Part shown: positions 59,931-64,000 of the stretch, one piece after another | Position numbering within the stretch: the stretch's first letter is position 1 | Layout: every line of letters starts with the position of its first letter | NCBI GenBank assembly: GCA_947500435.1 | Contig: CANMRV010000005.1 | Coordinates: 248,001 to 312,000 of the forward strand | DNA: 64,000 bases | Source: an uncultured Flavobacteriaceae bacterium | GTDB lineage: Bacteria > Bacteroidota > Bacteroidia > Flavobacteriales > Flavobacteriaceae | Direction of reading: 5' to 3' | Notes under the pieces: model-generated | Databases searched by the model: none | What the model was told of the DNA's origin: nothing | Seen by the model: only the letters and a program-made list of their open reading frames with translations | Position numbers and translations under genes: made by a program

Positions 59931-60761
59931 TTACAAGAAGTTAATGGTTATGGTATCTCTGTAATCGAGTCCGAGTAGGGAAGAGGCTCCTCCCACAGTA
60001 TTCAAATCACTTTTATAAATGGCCAGCTCGATATATTCCGATGAGTTAAAAAGTGCCAACAAATCACCAGCTCCTTTGCGTTTCTCTTTTTCAAGGTTAA
60101 AATTTATAATGTCGCTGTATTTATTATGAATCTGTTTGATTTTGGTTGTTCGCGCATTCAGTTCGAAGTCCCTTCCTTTTCGGTAGGCTTCGAAGAATTT
60201 CTTTCGAATATTGGTAACCACGTTGCCGTAATTATCGATATAAATCACACTCCCAATGATTTTGTTTCCGCTATCCGTTACAATTGGTTGAAATCCTGTA
60301 AGGTCTTTCAATTGGTCAAAAGCCTTACCTACAACTTCTAAAGTACCACCGCGGGCAATGTGACAGGCGACTTGAATAAAGACATCCATTACTGGGAAAG
60401 AACCATGCAGGGGATTGGGGATATTAATCTCCACAACTTTTTCAGGATTGATTTCCGAGGTCAGCAAACCAATTACGCCATTGTTTGATGTAATAAAATA
60501 ATGGCCATCCAGCAGCACAGCGATATGTTGGTTTTCCTGAGTTGGTTCTGAATCCACCCCGATGATATGAATGGTGCCATCAGGAAAGCTTTTATAAGAG
60601 TTCTCTAAGATATAAGCACATTCTTGAATATTGAACGGACTAATACCATGTGAAATATCAACAATTTTGGCATCGGGCAGTTCTTTGTAGATACTGCCTT
60701 TTAGGGCGCCTACAAAGTGGTCTTTGAGTCCGAAATCAGTAGTGAGGGTGATGATTGCCAT
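59931..60761 (-). CDS. SAM hydrolase / hydroxide adenosyltransferase family (DUF62)
   Basis: 276 residues. The two hallmarks are ITLTTDFGLKDHFVGALKGSI at the N-terminus and IVDISHGISPFNIQECAYIL near residue 40, followed by TIHIIGVDSEP and the C-terminal domain with YIDNYGNVVTNI. The family hydrolyses S-adenosylmethionine to adenosine and methionine, or carries out halogenation in a few specialised members. The hydroxide type is expected here because the chloride/fluoride-specific loop is not obvious. Confidence 0.9.
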   Translation of the reverse strand: MAIITLTTDFGLKDHFVGALKGSIYKELPDAKIVDISHGISPFNIQECAYILENSYKSFPDGTIHIIGVDSEPTQENQHIAVLLDGHYFITSNNGVIGLLTSEINPEKVVEINIPNPLHGSFPVMDVFIQVACHIARGGTLEVVGKAFDQLKDLTGFQPIVTDSGNKIIGSVIYIDNYGNVVTNIRKKFFEAYRKGRDFELNARTTKIKQIHNKYSDIINFNLEKEKRKGAGDLLALFNSSEYIELAIYKSDLNTVGGASSLLGLDYRDTITINFL

Positions 60762-60899
60762 GCAGCAATGTTGATATGTTTTTGGTTAATAAAAGGTATA
60801 ATTTGATTACTTTTATCGAACGAATTTGTATTGTAAAATTAATCAAAAAAACAGCCTAGCGAAATTATATTTCAAGGCATAACGCAAACACCTCACTTT

Positions 60900-61853
60900 T
60901 TGAACGAACTTATACTAGAACTTACCGATATCAGTCCCAGAGAATTTTTTGGACAGGGGAACGAGAATATCAATTTAATAAAGAAATATTTCCCAAAACT
61001 TAAGATAGTTGCCCGCGGTAGCAAGATAAAAGCCTACGGTGATGAAGAACTCCTCGAAGAGTTTGACAAGCGTTTTGAAATGCTTGCAAATTACTACATT
61101 AAGTACAACAAGCTTGATGAAAATGCTATAGAAAGAGTGCTCACAGCAAATGGTTCTGACGATAACAAATCCTCAGAAAAGGCCGGAGAAACTTTGGTGC
61201 ATGGTGTTGCTGGTAGATTGATAAAAGCACAGACTGCCAACCAACGGAAATTGGTCGATGCCTCAAAGAAAAACGATATGGTTTTTGCCATCGGTCCTGC
61301 AGGAACGGGTAAAACATATACCGGTGTTGCGCTTGCGGTTAAAGCACTGAAAGAGAAACAAGTAAAGCGAATTATCTTAACAAGACCTGCAGTAGAGGCA
61401 GGTGAAAATTTAGGATTTCTCCCTGGGGATTTAAAGGAAAAATTAGACCCGTATATGCAACCTTTATATGACGCTTTAAGGGATATGATTTCTCCAGAAA
61501 AGCTAACCCATTATATCGAAAATGGAACCATTCAAATTGCACCTATGGCATTCATGAGAGGACGTACTTTGGACAATGCTTTTGTTATTTTGGATGAAGC
61601 ACAGAATACCACCCATGCTCAGATGAAAATGTTCTTAACACGGATGGGAAAGAATGCCAAGTTCTTAATCACTGGTGACCCTGGACAAATAGATTTACCA
61701 CGAAGAGTAACCTCAGGTTTAAAGGAAGCCATTCTCGTATTGCAAAATGTAGAAGGTATTTCAGTGATTCATTTGGATGACAAAGACGTTATCCGCCATA
61801 AACTAGTCAAGAAAGTTATTTCGGCCTATAAAAGCATAGAGCATCAAAATTAA
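60900..61853 (+). CDS. PhoH-family ATPase
   Basis: 317 residues, TTG start (no ATG nearby upstream). An N-terminal KH-like part ([25 protein letters not shown]) is followed by the P-loop ATPase with GPAGTGKT at 132-139 and Walker B VILDEAQN near residue 226. PhoH proteins are cytosolic ATPases linked to RNA metabolism (PhoH/YbeZ). The purC gene begins 4 bp after its stop. Confidence 0.92.
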   Translation: MNELILELTDISPREFFGQGNENINLIKKYFPKLKIVARGSKIKAYGDEELLEEFDKRFEMLANYYIKYNKLDENAIERVLTANGSDDNKSSEKAGETLVHGVAGRLIKAQTANQRKLVDASKKNDMVFAIGPAGTGKTYTGVALAVKALKEKQVKRIILTRPAVEAGENLGFLPGDLKEKLDPYMQPLYDALRDMISPEKLTHYIENGTIQIAPMAFMRGRTLDNAFVILDEAQNTTHAQMKMFLTRMGKNAKFLITGDPGQIDLPRRVTSGLKEAILVLQNVEGISVIHLDDKDVIRHKLVKKVISAYKSIEHQN

Positions 61854-61857
61854 GTAC

Positions 61858-62808
61858 ATGAGCAATACGATTATCGATACCAATTTTAATTTCCCAAATC
61901 AAAACAGTGTCTATAAAGGAAAGGTCAGAGAAGTATATGCTTTAGAAGATGATGTCCTCGTAATGATAGCTACAGATCGTCTTTCAGCTTTTGATGTGGT
62001 CATGCCCAAAGGGATTCCGTACAAAGGTCAAATTTTAAATCAAATAGCCACTAAGATGATGGCGGCTACAGAAGATATCGTACCGAACTGGCTAAGTGCT
62101 ACTCCGGACCCAAATGTAGCTGTAGGAGCTGCATGCGAACCTTTTATGGTTGAAATGGTAATCCGAGGGTATATGTCCGGACATGCCGCACGTGAGTACA
62201 AAGCAGGACGAAGAATGTTGTGTGGCGTGCCAATGCCGGAGGGAATGCAGGAAAATGATAAATTCCCTGAACCTATTATTACTCCCGCTACAAAAGCAGA
62301 GCAAGGAGACCACGATGAAGATATTTCGAAAGAGGATATTTTAAAAAGAGGTATTGTTTCGGCGGAGGATTATGAAGTTCTTGAAAAGTATACAAAAGCT
62401 TTGTTTCAACGTGGTACAGAAATAGCAGCTGAAAGAGGACTAATCCTAGTAGATACCAAATACGAATTCGGAAAAACCAAAGACGGTAACATTGTATTGA
62501 TAGACGAAATACACACGCCAGATTCTTCCCGTTATTTCTACGCAGATGGTTATCAAGAACGCCAAGATAGGGGAGAAGCCCAAAAACAACTTTCTAAAGA
62601 GTTCGTTAGACAATGGCTAATCGCCAATAATTTTCAAGGATTAGAAGGGCAAACTGTACCTCATATGTCTGATGAATACATCGAGACCGTTTCGGAACGT
62701 TATATTGAATTGTATGAGAATATTACCGGTGAAACCTTTATAAAAGCTGACATCTCTAATATTCAAGAACGGATAGAGAAGAATGTCCTAGAATATTTGA
62801 AAGCCTAA
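61858..62808 (+). CDS. purC: Phosphoribosylaminoimidazole-succinocarboxamide synthase
   Basis: 316 residues. The N-terminal [37 protein letters not shown] is the SAICAR synthase signature. [17 protein letters not shown] and [33 protein letters not shown] are the active-site blocks. It catalyses the ligation of CAIR with aspartate in purine biosynthesis. It appears complete and is next to PhoH, as in other Flavobacteria. Confidence 0.95.
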   Translation: MSNTIIDTNFNFPNQNSVYKGKVREVYALEDDVLVMIATDRLSAFDVVMPKGIPYKGQILNQIATKMMAATEDIVPNWLSATPDPNVAVGAACEPFMVEMVIRGYMSGHAAREYKAGRRMLCGVPMPEGMQENDKFPEPIITPATKAEQGDHDEDISKEDILKRGIVSAEDYEVLEKYTKALFQRGTEIAAERGLILVDTKYEFGKTKDGNIVLIDEIHTPDSSRYFYADGYQERQDRGEAQKQLSKEFVRQWLIANNFQGLEGQTVPHMSDEYIETVSERYIELYENITGETFIKADISNIQERIEKNVLEYLKA

Positions 62809-62819
62809 ATACGATTTCT

Positions 62820-63239
62820 TCACTCTTTTCTACGCCAGTATTGCGTTCTGCCAAGAAGTGAAAACCCTAGATACCCTCTTACTTTCAATTTATTGGTCTC
62901 TACAAGCTCTAAATAGCACTTGTATGTTTTTCCATTTTCGGGGTCTAGAATAGTTCCTCCATTAAATTCATCATCGTCTTTTTGTAGGTCTTCTATAATA
63001 ACTAAGCCTTTTATGGGTTGGTCTTTTTTTGCTCCCTCACATTTTTCGCAGATGCCACTTGTACCTTCAGCATAGCTCTCAACAATTTTTGCGAAGTACT
63101 TATCATTGGTTTGGTAAATTTCAATAAGCCCTTTTTTTTCGTTGGTTTCATCATCATAGGTTTCCCATTGACCAATAATTCCTTGACCATAAGACAGCCC
63201 AGATATAAAGAACAAAACTAATAGCGAAAGATATTTCAT
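62820..63239 (-). CDS. DUF2147 secreted protein
   Basis: 139 residues with a signal peptide (LSLLVLFFISGLSYGQ). The DUF2147 pattern is present: GQWETYDDETNEKKGLIEIYQTNDKYFAKIV, CEKCEG, DDEFNGGTILDPENGKTYKCYLEL and LKVRGYLGFSLLGRTQYWRR. A small periplasmic beta-barrel protein; function is unknown. It is convergent with purC. Confidence 0.9.
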   Translation of the reverse strand: MKYLSLLVLFFISGLSYGQGIIGQWETYDDETNEKKGLIEIYQTNDKYFAKIVESYAEGTSGICEKCEGAKKDQPIKGLVIIEDLQKDDDEFNGGTILDPENGKTYKCYLELVETNKLKVRGYLGFSLLGRTQYWRRKE

Positions 63240-63269
63240 GAGGTTTTATCTAAGATTTAAAGAATATAA

Positions 63270-64000
63270 TTAATTCAGTTTTTTACTATTTACATAATAG
63301 TTACGATCTACCTTAAACTCTGGTAACCCTTCTATTTTATCAGTACTCCATTCTGTACTTGGAATCAGGGAATGTGCTTTATCTCCCAAAAAGACTTGTA
63401 GGGGCATATCAAAACCTTCGATAACACTGGTATACCTATATTTTAAAACATTGTTGCTAAGTTCATATTCCAAAACTGGAATATCAGCAGTCCGCAAGTA
63501 TTGGTCAAAGACTTTGGACAAATCTATCCCGGATTTTTGAGATAGATAATCTTCAATTTGCTTTGTAGTAACCGTTTGATGGTAGAAATCTTTATTGAGT
63601 CCTCGGAGAATTTGCCGCCATTTTTCATCATCGTTTATCAATTGACGGATGGTATGTAACAGGTTTGAACCCTTGTAATACATGTCCTTGCTACCTTCTT
63701 GATTGACTCCATAAGGACCAATAACAGGTTTATCATTAACGATGTTTTGGCGTAGTCCAATTACATAATCTTCAGCAGCCTCTTTTCCATAATGATAGTC
63801 CAAGAAGATATTTTCAGAATAGGAGGTAAACCCTTCATGAACCCACATATCTGCAGCATCCTTATATGTGATATTATTGGCAAACCACTCATGACCTGCT
63901 TCATGTATAATAATGAAATCGAATTTTAGTCCCCAGCCGGTACTTGACAAGTCACGACCTAAATAGCCTTGCTGCCATTGATTTCCATAGGTTACAGAAC
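63270..64000 (-). CDS. M1-family aminopeptidase, C-terminal part
   Basis: The frame is open to the end of the window, so only the last 243 codons are present. The zinc site HEAGHEWFANNITYKDAADMWVHEGFTSYSE has the HExxH motif and the Glu of the third ligand 18 residues on. The segment before it (VTYGNQWQQGYLGRDLSSTGWG) replaces the GAMEN-type start of the active-site region. The C-terminal domain is short (YNKDFYHQTVTTKQIEDYL...), as in Bacteroidetes M1 peptidases. Probably exported; the start lies outside. Confidence 0.9.
   Translation of the reverse strand, partial: SVTYGNQWQQGYLGRDLSSTGWGLKFDFIIIHEAGHEWFANNITYKDAADMWVHEGFTSYSENIFLDYHYGKEAAEDYVIGLRQNIVNDKPVIGPYGVNQEGSKDMYYKGSNLLHTIRQLINDDEKWRQILRGLNKDFYHQTVTTKQIEDYLSQKSGIDLSKVFDQYLRTADIPVLEYELSNNVLKYRYTSVIEGFDMPLQVFLGDKAHSLIPSTEWSTDKIEGLPEFKVDRNYYVNSKKLN

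Noticed and set aside
1..64000. CRISPR arrays, tRNA or rRNA genes
   Set aside because: No regularly spaced repeat array and no tRNA- or rRNA-like sequence was seen on either strand.

Overview
The window looks like a chromosome segment of a Bacteroidetes bacterium, most likely a marine member of the Flavobacteriaceae. Support for this includes the MoxR/DUF58/BatA-type operon, a long CusA-type RND pump, HYC_CC_PP and DUF4870 small proteins, TAnnTTTG promoter motifs, weak Shine-Dalgarno sequences, frequent TTG/GTG starts, an IS1182-type transposase and low G+C intergenic DNA. The genus cannot be named from sequence reading alone.

Layout. (1) 1-8256, core: the end of moxR, DUF58, BatA-like, a DUF4175-like and a second membrane protein in one overlapping operon, then a COG2426 membrane protein, a small conserved protein and a class IV (D-amino-acid) aminotransferase. 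(2) About 8.3-20.96 kb: a compact integrative element with a tyrosine recombinase, an HTH/zinc-finger protein, a D5/P4-type primase-helicase, a DUF6371-like protein and an HTH excisionase-like protein. Its left third is cargo of unknown function: a nuclease-like gene followed by a TM/coiled-coil/pentapeptide-repeat gene, tiny ORFs, a zinc-ribbon membrane protein and a paralogous pair. Copies of AAGGTACAA in 11-bp tandem pairs lie at both ends. (3) 21.2-27.5 kb: a HigBA-like toxin-antitoxin pair, then a co-directional run of MarR, OsmC, cupin, VOC, PhzF, GNAT and nitrilase-type genes that reads like a stress/detoxification cluster. (4) 27.8-29.5 kb: an IS1182-type insertion sequence of distinctly higher G+C. 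(5) 29.6-34.56 kb: four single-gene units (a proteasome-like Ntn hydrolase, a STAS/GHKL-ATPase/DUF4325 fusion and two HEPN proteins) separated by long hairpin-rich spacers. In each unit the sequence just upstream of the gene is an imperfect reverse complement of the sequence just downstream, which looks like an integron-type gene-cassette array without an integrase. (6) 34.6-52.57 kb: a mobilizable metal-resistance island. It has a mobilization module with a candidate oriT, an ArsR/MerTP/GDCCVxC/CDF operon, a divergent Cus-type efflux operon (CusA, CusC, metal-binding lipoprotein, acetolactate-decarboxylase-like lipoprotein, CopA, CusB) and a second tyrosine recombinase abutting the 3' end of mnmE. 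(7) 52.58-64 kb, core again: mnmE, small envelope proteins, two tandem lipoproteins built from four copies of an unrecognised domain, dnaN, a monooxygenase-like protein, a SAM hydrolase family protein, phoH, purC, a DUF2147 protein and the C-terminal part of an M1 aminopeptidase.

The core genes on the two sides probably lay close together before about 44 kb of accessory DNA accumulated between the aminotransferase and mnmE (inference). The strongest candidates for something undescribed are the cassette-like array (5), the two-gene cargo at 8.4-10.5 kb, the matching 11-bp and 10-bp phased repeat arrays beside both recombinases, and the four-copy WWP domain lipoproteins.
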